64,000 nt of DNA from Microvirga makkahensis (GTDB lineage: Bacteria; Pseudomonadota; Alphaproteobacteria; Rhizobiales; Beijerinckiaceae): NCBI RefSeq assembly GCF_009830105.1, contig NZ_WURB01000004.1, positions 1 to 64,000 of the forward strand, given 5' to 3'. A model generated the notes under the pieces. It saw only the letters and a list, made by a program, of their open reading frames with translations, ran no database searches and was not told the DNA's origin. Below, piece by piece: positions 9,088 to 18,537 of the stretch (position 1 is its first letter; each line of letters starts with the position of its first letter). Made by a program: the position numbers and the translations under genes.

Positions 9088-9834
9088 ATGACTAGGCAGG
9101 GAACCAAGGCACCCATCCTCATCGTCCTGCACCAGGAGCATTCGACGCCCGGGCGCGTCGGGCGTCTGCTGGCGGAGCGCGGGCATCGGCTCGATATCCG
9201 CCGGCCTCGCTTCGGAGACCCGCTCCCCGAGACGCTCGCCGACCATGCCGGTGCGGTGATCTTCGGCGGCCCTATGAGCGCCAACGATCCGGATGATTTC
9301 ATCAAGGCGGAGATCGAATGGATCGGCGTTCCCCTGAAGGAGGGCAAGCCGTTCTTAGGCCTGTGTCTCGGCGCGCAGATGCTCGCCAAGCACATGGGAG
9401 CCGATGTCTGGCAGCATCCGGAAGGGCGCGCCGAGATCGGTTACTACCCTCTCGTGCCGACCGGAGCGGGAGAGCGCTTGAGCGAAGCCTGGGGCGTACC
9501 CTGGCCGAGCCATGTCTATCACTGGCACCGCGAGGGATTCGACTGCCCCGCCGGGGCCGATACGCTCGCAACGGGCGACGATTTTCCGACCCAGGCCATC
9601 CAGGTCGGCGGCAAGGCCTTCGGCCTCCAGTTCCACCCCGAGGTCACGCACGCCATGATCTGCCGCTGGACCGTCGTTGCGGAGGAGCGACTGTCGACGC
9701 CCGGCGCACAGGATCGCGTCCGCCAGCTCGACGGGCGTTTCCTGTACGATCCGCATGTTTCGCGCTGGATCGACCGGTTTCTCGATCATTGGCTCGAGGA
9801 GCCGCTCGCAGCGAAAACAGGGGCCGGAGCCTAA
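9088..9834 (+). CDS. Class I glutamine amidotransferase (GMP synthase-like)
   Basis: A 248-residue stand-alone glutaminase domain that would release ammonia from glutamine, or hydrolyse a gamma-glutamyl compound. The catalytic cysteine is in GLCLGAQ (about residue 93) and the His-Glu of the triad in FHPEV (about residue 178). FGGPMSAND is the usual oxyanion-side loop. No synthetase domain is fused or adjacent, so the acceptor is unknown; such proteins are often annotated as GMP synthase-like or gamma-glutamyl hydrolases. The ATG follows a GGAGCGG ribosome site. Its stop codon overlaps the stop of the convergent regulator gene by 4 nt (9831-9834). Confidence 0.9.
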   Translation: MTRQGTKAPILIVLHQEHSTPGRVGRLLAERGHRLDIRRPRFGDPLPETLADHAGAVIFGGPMSANDPDDFIKAEIEWIGVPLKEGKPFLGLCLGAQMLAKHMGADVWQHPEGRAEIGYYPLVPTGAGERLSEAWGVPWPSHVYHWHREGFDCPAGADTLATGDDFPTQAIQVGGKAFGLQFHPEVTHAMICRWTVVAEERLSTPGAQDRVRQLDGRFLYDPHVSRWIDRFLDHWLEEPLAAKTGAGA

Positions 9835-11264
9835 GTCGCATCGAACTCGAAGGGCGAGACGCCGCGCCGCATCTCGTCGACGATGAGGGCGTGCATCATG
9901 GGTGGGGCAGCGCGCTGCGGACAGGCGACGCGCTCGCACAGGCGGCAGTTGATGCCGATGGGGGTGGCGTCGGCGGCCGCGAGGTCCAGGCCGCGCGCAT
10001 AGACAAGGCGATGGGCGTATTTCAGCTCGCAACCGAGACCCACTACGAATTGCGGATCGGACATGCCCCAGGGATTCGAGGCGCGCTTGACGGCGCGGGC
10101 CATGGAGAACCAGCGCGAGCCGTCCGGCAGCTCGACGATCTGGGTCGCCACCTGTCCCGGGGTTTTGAAGGTGGAGTGGAGGTTCCAGAGCGGGCAGGTG
10201 CCGCCGAATTGCGAGAAGGGGAAACGGCCCGAGGAGAAGCGCTTCGACACGTTGCCCGCCGCGTCCACACGCACGAGGAAAAAGGGAATCCCGCGGGCGC
10301 CGGGCCGGGCGAGCGTCGTAAGGCGGTGCGCCACCTGCTCGAAGCTCGCGCCGAAACGCGCGCCCAGCACCTCGACGTCGTATCCGAGGACGTCCGCCGC
10401 GGCCTGGAACTTGCCGTAGGGCATCATGAGCGCGCCGGCGAAGTAGTTGCCGAACGAAACGCGCAGCAAGCGGCGGGCAGGGCCGTCCGTGGGTTCGAGT
10501 TTGGCGGCCAGCGCATCGATGGTCGAGCGCATCTCCGCAAAGGCGAGCTGATAGGCGGCCTGGAAGGTGCGGCCGGACGGATCGACGAGTTCGGAGATCA
10601 GGAGCTGGCGGCGGTGGTGATCGTAGCGCCGCAGGTTGTCCGACATCACGTCGATGGGCATGACGCGCACGCGGATGCCGTGCTTGGAACGAAGACGCTC
10701 CGCGATGGCGAAGAACGGCTCGTGCCCCGTGACCGCAAGGTCGGAAGCCAGTGTCTCGGCCGCCTCGTCCAGTTCCGGAAAATGGTTCTTGGCCTCGTGG
10801 ATCAGCTCGCGCACCCGGTCGACCGGATTGATCTGCGGCGCATCCTCGGCCCGGTCCCTGTCTTTGAGATGGGGAGTGACGGCCTCGCGTGCGCCCCGCA
10901 TGGCCTGATAGGCGCGGTAGAGGCGATTCACGGCATCCACGAGAGAAGGCGCGTTCTCGATGGTTTCACGCAGCTCGATTCGGGAGACCGGCGCGCTGCG
11001 AAAGAGCGGATCGGCGAAAATCTCCTCAAGTTCCGAGACCGTGCGCTCATGGTCATCGTTGGCGAATTCCCGCGGATCCAGGGAATAGGCATGGGCGAGC
11101 CGGATGAGCACCTGCGCCGTGATGGGGCGCTGGTTGCGCTCCATGAGATTCAGATAACTGGGCGAGAGCCCGAGCTCCTCCGCCATGCGGGACTGGCTTA
11201 GATTGAGCTCGCGGCGCAGGCGCTTGAGACGCGGACCCACGAAGAGTTTTCTGCTCTCATCCAT
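9831..11264 (-). CDS. ScfR/RamB-type XRE transcriptional regulator of short-chain fatty acyl metabolism
   Basis: DNA-binding regulator of 477 residues. An N-terminal XRE helix-turn-helix (about 10-65, LNLSQSRMAEELGLSPSYLN) is followed by an ImmA/IrrE-like domain (about 150-300) and a C-terminal DUF2083-like region with CRLCERVACP, likely metal or Fe-S ligating. This architecture is that of RamB, which controls the glyoxylate bypass in actinobacteria, and of the short-chain fatty acyl regulator family in alphaproteobacteria, which senses acyl-CoA-type signals. In related genomes it often adjoins isocitrate lyase; here that gene lies 13 kb away at 24.4 kb. Its own upstream region carries TTTGTGAA and TTTACAAA words like those before isocitrate lyase, so autoregulation is likely. 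The family call is firm; the target assignment is inference. Confidence 0.88.
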   Translation of the reverse strand: MDESRKLFVGPRLKRLRRELNLSQSRMAEELGLSPSYLNLMERNQRPITAQVLIRLAHAYSLDPREFANDDHERTVSELEEIFADPLFRSAPVSRIELRETIENAPSLVDAVNRLYRAYQAMRGAREAVTPHLKDRDRAEDAPQINPVDRVRELIHEAKNHFPELDEAAETLASDLAVTGHEPFFAIAERLRSKHGIRVRVMPIDVMSDNLRRYDHHRRQLLISELVDPSGRTFQAAYQLAFAEMRSTIDALAAKLEPTDGPARRLLRVSFGNYFAGALMMPYGKFQAAADVLGYDVEVLGARFGASFEQVAHRLTTLARPGARGIPFFLVRVDAAGNVSKRFSSGRFPFSQFGGTCPLWNLHSTFKTPGQVATQIVELPDGSRWFSMARAVKRASNPWGMSDPQFVVGLGCELKYAHRLVYARGLDLAAADATPIGINCRLCERVACPQRAAPPMMHALIVDEMRRGVSPFEFDAT

Positions 11265-11283
11265 TTGTGAATCTTTTTACAAA
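11264..11283. promoter_or_regulatory. Candidate autoregulatory operator of the ScfR-like gene
   Basis: TTTGTGAA (11264-11271, overlapping the start codon) and TTTACAAA (11276-11283) sit at and just before the regulator start. RamB-type regulators bind TTTGCAAA-like words, and TTTGCAAA itself appears before isocitrate lyase at 24286. This is motif resemblance only. Confidence 0.45.
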
Positions 11284-11483
11284 TTTACCGTTGTCCCTAC
11301 GTCGGACTTTTACAACGCCACCTTTCTTACGAAATCAGGCATTGAAACAAAGACTTCCTCTGGAATTATATCCATCAGACATCTCGTCGCCGAACAGAGA
11401 TTGTGGGCTGGCGAGGTGCTTTGTCAACGGATGTAAATATCCAATATGGGGCGCTGGCCCCTTAAGGCATACGGAGAACGGCC

Positions 11484-11693
11484 ATGCAAAAGACGCGCTT
11501 CTGGGTGGTTGGCGGTGAATACACCTCCTGCGAATGCGAATCCCTGGTTCACGGCACCGAGCGTGTCGTTGGCCCGTTCGAGAGCCGCACCGAGGCCGAG
11601 CGAACCTGGCGCACCCTGTCCGAGGATCATCGTCCACAGGCCCAGGTGCGATTCACGATCGCCCAGGAGCCTCCGTCGGCCCTAAGTGCCTGA
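11484..11693 (+). CDS. DUF4170 family small protein
   Basis: A 69-residue soluble protein. It begins with RFWVVGGEYTSCECES and has the pattern VVGPFESRTEAERTW, the signature of DUF4170, a small family spread through Hyphomicrobiales and without known function. The composition suggests a compact alpha/beta domain. A GGAGA ribosome site stands 6 nt before the ATG. It is followed by a strong hairpin with a T-run, so it is probably monocistronic. No neighbour suggests a role. Confidence 0.85.
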   Translation: MQKTRFWVVGGEYTSCECESLVHGTERVVGPFESRTEAERTWRTLSEDHRPQAQVRFTIAQEPPSALSA

Positions 11694-11717
11694 ACGATCG
11701 GCAGATCCTTCCTGGTT

Positions 11718-11753
11718 CTCGCCCATCGCCGTCACCGGCCGGCGGTGGGCGAG
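11718..11753 (+). terminator. Rho-independent terminator after the DUF4170 gene
   Basis: A 14-bp stem, CTCGCCCATCGCCG pairing with CGGCGGTGGGCGAG (one G-T wobble), has an 8-nt loop. It is followed about 20 nt later by a T-run (AATTTTTAT). It lies 24 nt after the DUF4170 stop. Confidence 0.7.
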
Positions 11754-11872
11754 AGTGGCGTGATACGAAATTTTTATCGTCAGAGCCGGGACTCGGGTGC
11801 ATTCCCTCTGCTTAAATCGCGGGCGTGACCTAGAAATAGCCTTGGTGCGCACGCTCAAGCCGAGGGGGAAAC

Positions 11873-12787
11873 ATGAGGCTCGTTCTGAAGACTTTTGCCG
11901 CCGTTCTGGCCTTGGGCTTGGCAGCCCTGGGTCCGGCCAGGGCGGATGTCGTCGTCTCGTCGAAAATCGACACGGAAGGATCGATCCTGGGCAACATGAT
12001 CCTGCTCGTCCTCGAGACCAATGGCATCAAGACCCAGGACAGGATCCAGCTCGGCGCGACACCGGTGGTGCGCAAAGCGATCACCGCAGGCGAGATCGAC
12101 ATCTATCCCGAGTACACGGGCAATGCCGGCTTCTTCTTCAACAAAGCCGACGATCCTCTCTGGAAGGACGCGGCCAAGGGTTACGAAACTGCCAAGAAGC
12201 TCGATTACGAGGCCAACAAGATCGTCTGGCTCGATCCCTCGCCCGCCAATAATACCTGGGCCATCGCCCTGCGCCGGGACGTGGCGGAGACCAACAAGCT
12301 CAAGACGCTTTCCGAATTCGGCAAATGGGTCTCGGAGGGCGGCGAGGCGAAGCTCGCGGCCTCCGCCGAGTTCGTGAACTCGGAAGCGGCTCTGCCATCC
12401 TTTCAGAAGGTCTACGGCTTCAGATTGAAGCCGGAGCAGCTCATCGTCCTGTCCGGCGGCGATACGGCGGCGACGATCAAGGCGGCGGCTGAGAAGACCA
12501 ACGGCGCCAATGCCGCCATGGTCTACGGGACGGACGGCGGGATTGCGCCGTCGGGACTGGTGGTGCTGGAGGACGACAAGGGCGTGCAGCCGGTCTACGC
12601 ACCCGCTCCCATCATTCGCGAGGCGGTGCTGAAGGAGAATCCGAAAATCGCGAACATCCTCAAGCCCGTCTTCGCCTCCCTCGACCTCACGACCCTGCAA
12701 AAGTTGAATGCCCGCGTGCAGGTGGGCGGCGAGGCGGCGAAAGCCGTCGCGGCCGACTACCTCAAGTCCAAAGGCTTCATCAAATAA
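11873..12787 (+). CDS. osmF: Osmoprotectant (glycine betaine/choline-type) ABC transporter substrate-binding protein
   Basis: Periplasmic binding protein of 304 residues for an OsmF/YehZ-type importer. Residues 1-24 are a signal peptide ending ARA. The mature part starts with VVVSSKIDTEGSILGNM, followed by GEIDIYPEYTGNAG, which is characteristic of the OpuAC/OsmF family. No lipobox cysteine is visible, so it is soluble in the periplasm. It is the first gene of a coupled run with two permeases and one ATPase (12.8-15.7 kb), so the transporter set is complete. The YehZYXW system of enteric bacteria has low betaine affinity, so the real substrate may be another osmolyte. The ATG is preceded by GAGGGGG. 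Confidence 0.9.
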   Translation: MRLVLKTFAAVLALGLAALGPARADVVVSSKIDTEGSILGNMILLVLETNGIKTQDRIQLGATPVVRKAITAGEIDIYPEYTGNAGFFFNKADDPLWKDAAKGYETAKKLDYEANKIVWLDPSPANNTWAIALRRDVAETNKLKTLSEFGKWVSEGGEAKLAASAEFVNSEAALPSFQKVYGFRLKPEQLIVLSGGDTAATIKAAAEKTNGANAAMVYGTDGGIAPSGLVVLEDDKGVQPVYAPAPIIREAVLKENPKIANILKPVFASLDLTTLQKLNARVQVGGEAAKAVAADYLKSKGFIK

Positions 12788-12799
12788 GCGACCGGCTCT

Positions 12800-14053
12800 T
12801 TGCGTGAAGCAGACGGCAGGGTGGCCAAGCAAGGACCAGGGTTCGACGTGAGTTCCGCGACATCCAGGACGAGCACGTTCGGCGTGGTTCCGCCGCGCCC
12901 CGCGCTCTCCTTCGACCATCTGGGATTCGTGATTGCCGTTCTCATCGGGATCGCGCTCTTCGCCGCCCCGTTCGCCACGTATCGCGCCACCCGCATCGCG
13001 TCCGGCGAGGCGCGCCTCGTAATCGAGGCTCTCCCCTTTTCCATGGCGGCCGCTCTGGCGCTCGTGGCGCTCGGTGTCGCGCTCGGAGCTGTTCTCGCGC
13101 GGGATCCCCTCGGGCGACTCGGCTCCGCCGTGATCGGTCTTGCCGTTCTTCTCCCGTCCCTCGGCCTGTCCGCAGGCTACCTGACGCCCGCGGACAACAA
13201 TTTTGCTCGCGTTTCGCCGTCGCTCGGTTTCTGGCTGCTGAGCCTGTCGTTCTCGCTGCTCGCCGTGGATGCCCTGGCGCGCATGAGGCTCGGCCCCTTT
13301 GGACGGCTGGCGGCCCTGGCCGTCGGCGCGAGCGCTCTGGCGCTTCTGCTGCTCTCCGGCATCTGGGACGATCTCTCGATCCTCAAGGAATATGACACCC
13401 GCGCCGACAGCTTCTGGCGTGAGGCGCGCCAGCACCTTCTGCTCGCCTTCGGCTCCTTGGCGGCCGCGTGTCTCTTCGGCATCCCGCTCGGCGTCGCCAG
13501 TCATCGGCTGAGAACGCTCCGGACAGCGGTCATGCAGAGCTTGAGCATCGTGCAGACGGTCCCGAGCATCGCCCTGTTCGGACTTCTCATGGCTCCGCTC
13601 GGCGCCGTCGCGGCGAGCGTGCCGCTCGCGGCGGCCTTGGGCATCAGGGGGATCGGCGCCGCACCAGCCTTTTTCGCGCTGTTCCTCTATGCGCTGCTGC
13701 CCATCGTCGCCAACACGGTTGCCGGGCTGAACCAGGTTCCCGCAGCCGTCGTCGATGCGGCGCGCGGGATGGGCATGTCGGCCAGGCAGCGGCTGCTGGG
13801 GGTCGAGATGCCGCTCGCCCTTCCGGTGATCCTCGCCGGAATCCGCATCGTGCTCGTCCAGAATCTCGGCCTTGCAACCGTGGCGGCGCTGATCGGCGGC
13901 GGAGGATTCGGCGCCTTCGTCTTCCAGGGCATCGGCCAGACGGCGATAGACCTCGTGCTCTTGGGCGCGCTTCCCACCGTCGCCCTGTCCTTTGGCGCAT
14001 CCGTCGTTCTTGATGCGCTGGTCGATCTCTCCAAGGGAACGACGCCTGCATGA
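12800..14053 (+). CDS. yehY: Osmoprotectant ABC transporter permease (YehY-like)
   Basis: Inner-membrane permease of the OsmF system, 417 residues or slightly fewer. The N-terminal half has extra membrane helices, as in YehY. The C-terminal half is the canonical importer domain, with the EAA-type loop VDAARGMGMSARQRLLGVEMPLALPV (read about residues 315-340) that docks on the ATPase. The open frame begins at a TTG (12800) with no clear ribosome site. A GTG at 12848, about 12 nt after AAGGA, is an alternative start. The stop overlaps the ATPase start as ATGA, indicating translational coupling. Confidence 0.88.
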   Translation: MREADGRVAKQGPGFDVSSATSRTSTFGVVPPRPALSFDHLGFVIAVLIGIALFAAPFATYRATRIASGEARLVIEALPFSMAAALALVALGVALGAVLARDPLGRLGSAVIGLAVLLPSLGLSAGYLTPADNNFARVSPSLGFWLLSLSFSLLAVDALARMRLGPFGRLAALAVGASALALLLLSGIWDDLSILKEYDTRADSFWREARQHLLLAFGSLAAACLFGIPLGVASHRLRTLRTAVMQSLSIVQTVPSIALFGLLMAPLGAVAASVPLAAALGIRGIGAAPAFFALFLYALLPIVANTVAGLNQVPAAVVDAARGMGMSARQRLLGVEMPLALPVILAGIRIVLVQNLGLATVAALIGGGGFGAFVFQGIGQTAIDLVLLGALPTVALSFGASVVLDALVDLSKGTTPA

Positions 14054-14988
14054 TCGAAATCGATCGTCTCACCAAGCGCTACGGCGCCACCCTCGTGGTC
14101 GAGGATGTCTCCTTCAACGTCGAAGAGGGCACGCTCACGGTCGTCGTCGGCACGTCGGGCGCGGGCAAGTCGACGCTGCTTCGCATGATCAACCGGCTGG
14201 TGGAGCCGAGTGCAGGGCGCGTGCTCATCGACGGAGAGGATACGCGCACGATCCCGGAGGACGAGCTGAGACACCGTATCGGCTACGTCATCCAGGGCTA
14301 TGGTCTGTTTCCGCATCGCAACGTAGCCGACAACATTGCCACCGTGCCGCGCCTGCTGCGTTGGGACCGCAAGAGGATCGCGCAACGCGTGGAAGAGCTG
14401 CTCGATCTGTTTCAGCTCGACCCGGCGGAATTCGCTCACAAGTTCCCGCATGAACTGTCGGGCGGACAGCAGCAGCGCGTCGGCGTGGCGCGGGCGCTGG
14501 CGGCGCGGCCTGCGCTCCTTCTGATGGACGAGCCGTTTGGCGCGCTCGATGCGGTGATCCGCTCCAAGGCCCAGGACGATCTCATCGCCATCCAGCGCCG
14601 GTTGGGGGCCACCATCGTCCTCGTCACGCACGACATGAACGAGGCCTTCCATCTCGGTGACCGCATCGCCGTCATGGATCAGGCCCGCCTCCTGCAATAT
14701 GCGACGCCGGCCGAGCTCCTGATGCGTCCGGCCGACGACTTCGTGGAGCGTCTCGTGGGAACCGTGGAGCGGCCCTTCCGCCTGCTCTCCCTGACGCCGG
14801 TGCGGGAGGCTCTTGAGGCGGGCCATGCCGAGGGGGAGCCGATTGCGGCGTCCGAGAGCCTTCACGACGCGCTTTCGCGCCTTCTCTGGACGGGGCGCAA
14901 GGCCCTTCCGGTCGCCGATTCATCCGGTGCGATCATCGGCCGAGTCAGCGTCGACAAAATCCTGCAGCATGGGCGTCCGCTCCCATGA
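14050..14988 (+). CDS. yehX: Osmoprotectant ABC transporter ATP-binding protein (YehX-like)
   Basis: Cytoplasmic ATPase of 312 residues powering the importer. Walker A is GTSGAGKST (about 35-43), the signature is LSGGQQQRVGVARAL, Walker B is LLLMDEPFGALD, and the switch His is in LVTHDMNEAF. A C-terminal extension of about 70 residues resembles a partial CBS pair (GRVSVDKIL near the end), which in related ProV/OpuA ATPases senses ionic strength. It overlaps the upstream permease and the downstream permease by 4 nt each. Confidence 0.93.
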   Translation: MIEIDRLTKRYGATLVVEDVSFNVEEGTLTVVVGTSGAGKSTLLRMINRLVEPSAGRVLIDGEDTRTIPEDELRHRIGYVIQGYGLFPHRNVADNIATVPRLLRWDRKRIAQRVEELLDLFQLDPAEFAHKFPHELSGGQQQRVGVARALAARPALLLMDEPFGALDAVIRSKAQDDLIAIQRRLGATIVLVTHDMNEAFHLGDRIAVMDQARLLQYATPAELLMRPADDFVERLVGTVERPFRLLSLTPVREALEAGHAEGEPIAASESLHDALSRLLWTGRKALPVADSSGAIIGRVSVDKILQHGRPLP

Positions 14989-15737
14989 CAGCGACCTCCC
15001 TCGTCCGGCTGATCGCCTTCCTCCTGCTCGCGGCCTTCATCACGATGCCGCAGGGCTTCGCATTCCTCTTCGAGCCTCTGATCGCTCCTGGCGCACCGGC
15101 CATCTACAACCAGGGCAGCCTGCTCGTGCTGACGCTGCAGCATCTGCGCACGGTGTGTCTGGCGACGATCGCGAGCACTGTTCTTGCCGTCGCGCTCGGG
15201 ATCTTCGTCACCCGTCCGTCGGGAGCCGAGTTCCTGCCGCTCTCACGCAGCCTCGTGAATATCGGGCAGACCTTTCCGCCGATCGCCGTTCTTGCGATCG
15301 CCGTGCCGCTTGTGGGCTTCGGCGAGAAACCCACCTTCATCGCACTGTTTCTCTACGGTCTGCTGCCGATTTTCGAGAACACGCTGACGGGGCTGACGCA
15401 GGTTTCCCCGCTGGCCCTGGAGGCGGCGCGCGGCATGGGCATGAACGCGCGGCAGCGCCTTGTGCAGGTGGAGCTTCCGCTCGCGCTCCCCGTGATCCTT
15501 GCCGGTATCCGCCTGTCGGTCATCATCAGTCTGGGCACCGCGACCATCGGCTCGACTGTTGCCGCCAAGGGGCTCGGCGAAGTGATCATCGCAGGCCTCC
15601 AATCGAACAATATCGCCTTCGTGCTCCAGGGCGGTTTGGTGGTTGCGCTGCTCGCGGTTCTGATCCACGACGGATTGGGACTCGTCGAGCGGGTTGCCGC
15701 GAGGAAGCTGGGCCGCTTCCTGAATGAGGTGCCATGA
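14985..15737 (+). CDS. yehW: Osmoprotectant ABC transporter permease (YehW-like)
   Basis: Second inner-membrane permease, 250 residues with about six hydrophobic segments. The cytoplasmic coupling loop is clear: LEAARGMGMNARQRLVQVELPLALPV, nearly identical to that of the first permease, as expected for a heterodimer contacting one ATPase. Its start overlaps the ATPase stop (ATGA), and its stop overlaps the start of the heme oxygenase gene by 4 nt. The transporter and the phytochrome module are thus physically coupled. Confidence 0.92.
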   Translation: MTATSLVRLIAFLLLAAFITMPQGFAFLFEPLIAPGAPAIYNQGSLLVLTLQHLRTVCLATIASTVLAVALGIFVTRPSGAEFLPLSRSLVNIGQTFPPIAVLAIAVPLVGFGEKPTFIALFLYGLLPIFENTLTGLTQVSPLALEAARGMGMNARQRLVQVELPLALPVILAGIRLSVIISLGTATIGSTVAAKGLGEVIIAGLQSNNIAFVLQGGLVVALLAVLIHDGLGLVERVAARKLGRFLNEVP

Positions 15738-16300
15738 CGCTGCTTGAACGGCTGAAAGTCGAAACCAGGCCCGCGCATGACCGGATCGAGAGCGCCATGA
15801 AACTCGACCGCCGCATCGCCAGCCGTGACGAATACCGGAACTTGCTGGCCCGATTCTACGGCTTCCATGGCGCGTGGGAGCGGTCCGCAAGCGCGGTTGC
15901 GCCGGACAGGATTGTCTTCGAAAGCCGGTGCAAGACGAGGCTTCTGATCAGGGACCTCCTCGCGCTGGGCCTCGCGGAAGACGAGATCATCCGTTTGCCG
16001 CAATGCGATCCTCTCATGCCCCTGCCAAATTCCGCGGCCGTGCTCGGCAGCATGTATGTGGTCGAGGGATCCACATTGGGCGGTGCGGTCATCGCCCGCG
16101 AGGTGGAGCGAAACCTCGGCTTCGACGGGCAGACCGGCTGTGCCTATTTCAGGAGCTACGGGAGGGATGTCGCTGTCATGTGGAGGCGGTTCGGCGCTAT
16201 GCTTCTTCAGGCGTCCTCTCCCGAGACCGATGACGCGATCGTCGCGGCGGCGCAAGAAACCTTCCGCGTCATGCACAACTGGCTCTGCGAGGCTCCATGA
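15734..16300 (+). CDS. bphO: Biliverdin-producing heme oxygenase (phytochrome-associated)
   Basis: Cytoplasmic enzyme of 188 residues that opens heme to biliverdin, CO and iron. The proximal His is probably in RPAHDRIESAM (about residue 15), and the distal helix shows the GSMYVVEGSTLGG pattern of the BphO/HemO family. It overlaps the upstream permease by ATGA and the downstream bacteriophytochrome by ATGA. Its role is therefore almost surely to supply the biliverdin chromophore to BphP in the same operon. Iron recycling is less likely because no heme-uptake genes are near. Confidence 0.92.
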   Translation: MTLLERLKVETRPAHDRIESAMKLDRRIASRDEYRNLLARFYGFHGAWERSASAVAPDRIVFESRCKTRLLIRDLLALGLAEDEIIRLPQCDPLMPLPNSAAVLGSMYVVEGSTLGGAVIAREVERNLGFDGQTGCAYFRSYGRDVAVMWRRFGAMLLQASSPETDDAIVAAAQETFRVMHNWLCEAP

Positions 16301-18537
16301 AAATCCAAGCGCCGCAAGAGATCGACCTGACCGCCTGCGAGCGGGAGCCGATCCACATTCCGGGCAGCATTCAGCCTCACGGTCTCCTGTTCGCCCTCTC
16401 CCGGGCGGACATGGCCCTGACGCATGCAAGCGCGAATGCCGCCACGGTGCTGGGGATCGATCCGGCGTCGATTCTCGGAAAGCCTTTCCACAGGGCGCTG
16501 TCCGGGATCGCAGCGCAGCTGGAAGCCGACGTCGCCGAGCCGGTGCCTGCGGGAACGGCACGCTACCTTCGCACCGTCACTCTGCAAACGGACAGGGGCG
16601 AAAAGACTTTCGACGCCGTGCTTTCCGGCTCGGGCGGGCACGTGGTCCTCGAACTGGAGGCGGTGCCCGAGGGCGCCAGCTCCAGCATCGGGACGCTTTA
16701 CCCCGCCCTGCGCCGATTCGTGGAGGAGTTGCCCCGGGCCTCGACGGTCGAGCGGCTCTGCCATCTCGCGGCCCAGGATATTCGCCGCATGACCGGCTTC
16801 GACCGGGTTCTCATCTATCGTTTCGACGAGCACTGGAACGGCACCGTGATCGCAGAGGACCGCAACGATGCCCTGCCGTCCTATCTCGATCTGCGCTTTC
16901 CCGCCTCCGACATCCCGGCTCAGGCACGGGAGCTCTATCGCCGCAATCGCCTGCGGATCATTCCCGACGCGAACTACACCCCCGTTCCGATCCAGTCGCA
17001 CGATCCCGCCCCGCTCGATCTCAGCGACTCTGTGCTGCGCAGCGTCTCGCCTGTGCATCTCGAGTACATGCGTAACATGAGCACGCCGGCTTCCATGTCG
17101 ATTTCAATCCTGAGGGACGATGCGCTTTGGGGATTGATCTCCTGCCACAGCAGCGAGCCCCGGCGCGTCTCTCCGGCCGTGCGCAACGCCTGCGATTTCC
17201 TCACCCGGATCTTCTCGTTGCAGTTGGAAGCCCGCGAAAATGCGGTCCTGGCCGATGCCCGCGCGCGGCTGAGCGCCGTCCAGGCGCGCCTTCTCACCCA
17301 TATGGCGGGGGAGAATTTCTTCGTCGATGGCCTCGTGAGCCATCCCGACGATCTGATGCTGCTGACCGGCGCGCAAGGCGCCGCCATCGTCACCGACGAG
17401 CATTGCTGGCTCCTCGGTGAAACCCCGAAAGAGTCCGAGGTCAAGGCGCTCTATGCCTGGCTGTCCGAGCATCACCCGGAGGATGTGTTCGCCACGGACC
17501 GGCTCGCGGAACTCCTTCCCGAAGCGCAGGGCTATGCGGACAGGGCGAGCGGTCTCCTGTCCATTTCCATCTCCAAGATGCGTTCGAGCTATATTCTCTG
17601 GTTCCGTCCCGAGATCGTGCAGACGGTCAAATGGGGCGGCAATCCGGAAAAGCCTGTGCTGGAGGAAGCCGGAACCTTGAGGCTTCATCCCCGGCGCTCC
17701 TTCGAGACCTGGAAGGAGACGGTGCGCGGGCGCTCGGCGGCCTGGGACCACAGCGAGATTGAGGCTGCCAAGGAACTGCGCAATGCGATCGTCGGCATCG
17801 TGCTGCGCCGCGCCGAAGAACTGGCGGCCCTGGCCCAGGAGCTGCGTCGGTCGAACAAGGAGCTGGAGGCCTTTTCCTATTCGGTGTCGCACGATCTGCG
17901 CGCGCCGTTCCGCCACATCGTGGGTTACTCGGAACTCCTCAGAAAGCAGGAATGGTCCGAGTTGTCCGAGCGGGGCAAACGTTACATTGACACGATCGTC
18001 GAGGCTGCCTATACGGCCGGCACGCTCGTCGACAATCTGCTCCGCTTCTCGCAAATGGGCCGCACGGCGCTGAAACCCCGCCCCGTGGAGGTGGGGGAGC
18101 TCGTCCAGGATATCCGGCAGAAGCTCGCCATGGCGGCGGAAGGCCGCCGGATCGATTGGATCGTCGGCGACCTGCCCGCAATCGTGGCGGATCCGGTTCT
18201 CATCCGGCTCGTGTTTGAGAATCTTTTGGATAACGCCGTCAAATATTCTCGAAAGCGGGATACATCGCGTATCGAAGTGGGTTCTTACCGGGATAGCGGG
18301 GAGATTGTCTTCTTCGTGCGCGACAATGGTGTCGGCTTCGACATGAAATATGTCGACAAGCTGTTTGGCGTCTTCCAGCGCCTCCACCGGGCCGAGGAAT
18401 TCGAGGGAACCGGGATCGGGCTGGCCAATGTTCGCCGCATTGTCGAGAGACACGGAGGGCGCAGCTGGGCCGAAGCTCAGCCGGACAAGGGCGCGACCTT
18501 CTATATTGCCCTGCCCGAGAGCGAAGGAGCGGCTTGA
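16297..18537 (+). CDS. bphP: Bacteriophytochrome histidine kinase
   Basis: Red/far-red light sensor kinase of 746 residues with PAS-GAF-PHY-HisKA-HATPase order. The biliverdin-attachment cysteine is at residue 14 (LTACEREPIHIPGSIQPHG), the normal BphP position. The GAF pocket shows FPASDIPAQARELY, VSPVHLEYMRNM and the His in WGLISCHSS. The PHY tongue carries HPRRSFETW. The phosphoacceptor His is in YSVSHDLRAPFRH, and the kinase N/G boxes in ENLLDNAVKYS, VRDNGVGFD and GTGIGLANV. All key residues are present, so it should photoconvert and autophosphorylate. It is coupled to bphO upstream and to a receiver downstream. Confidence 0.95.
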   Translation: MKIQAPQEIDLTACEREPIHIPGSIQPHGLLFALSRADMALTHASANAATVLGIDPASILGKPFHRALSGIAAQLEADVAEPVPAGTARYLRTVTLQTDRGEKTFDAVLSGSGGHVVLELEAVPEGASSSIGTLYPALRRFVEELPRASTVERLCHLAAQDIRRMTGFDRVLIYRFDEHWNGTVIAEDRNDALPSYLDLRFPASDIPAQARELYRRNRLRIIPDANYTPVPIQSHDPAPLDLSDSVLRSVSPVHLEYMRNMSTPASMSISILRDDALWGLISCHSSEPRRVSPAVRNACDFLTRIFSLQLEARENAVLADARARLSAVQARLLTHMAGENFFVDGLVSHPDDLMLLTGAQGAAIVTDEHCWLLGETPKESEVKALYAWLSEHHPEDVFATDRLAELLPEAQGYADRASGLLSISISKMRSSYILWFRPEIVQTVKWGGNPEKPVLEEAGTLRLHPRRSFETWKETVRGRSAAWDHSEIEAAKELRNAIVGIVLRRAEELAALAQELRRSNKELEAFSYSVSHDLRAPFRHIVGYSELLRKQEWSELSERGKRYIDTIVEAAYTAGTLVDNLLRFSQMGRTALKPRPVEVGELVQDIRQKLAMAAEGRRIDWIVGDLPAIVADPVLIRLVFENLLDNAVKYSRKRDTSRIEVGSYRDSGEIVFFVRDNGVGFDMKYVDKLFGVFQRLHRAEEFEGTGIGLANVRRIVERHGGRSWAEAQPDKGATFYIALPESEGAA

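Noticed and set aside
14441..14975. CTGCAG sites in the core as evidence against the PstI-like specificity
   Set aside because: The methylase would protect host sites, so their presence says nothing about specificity.
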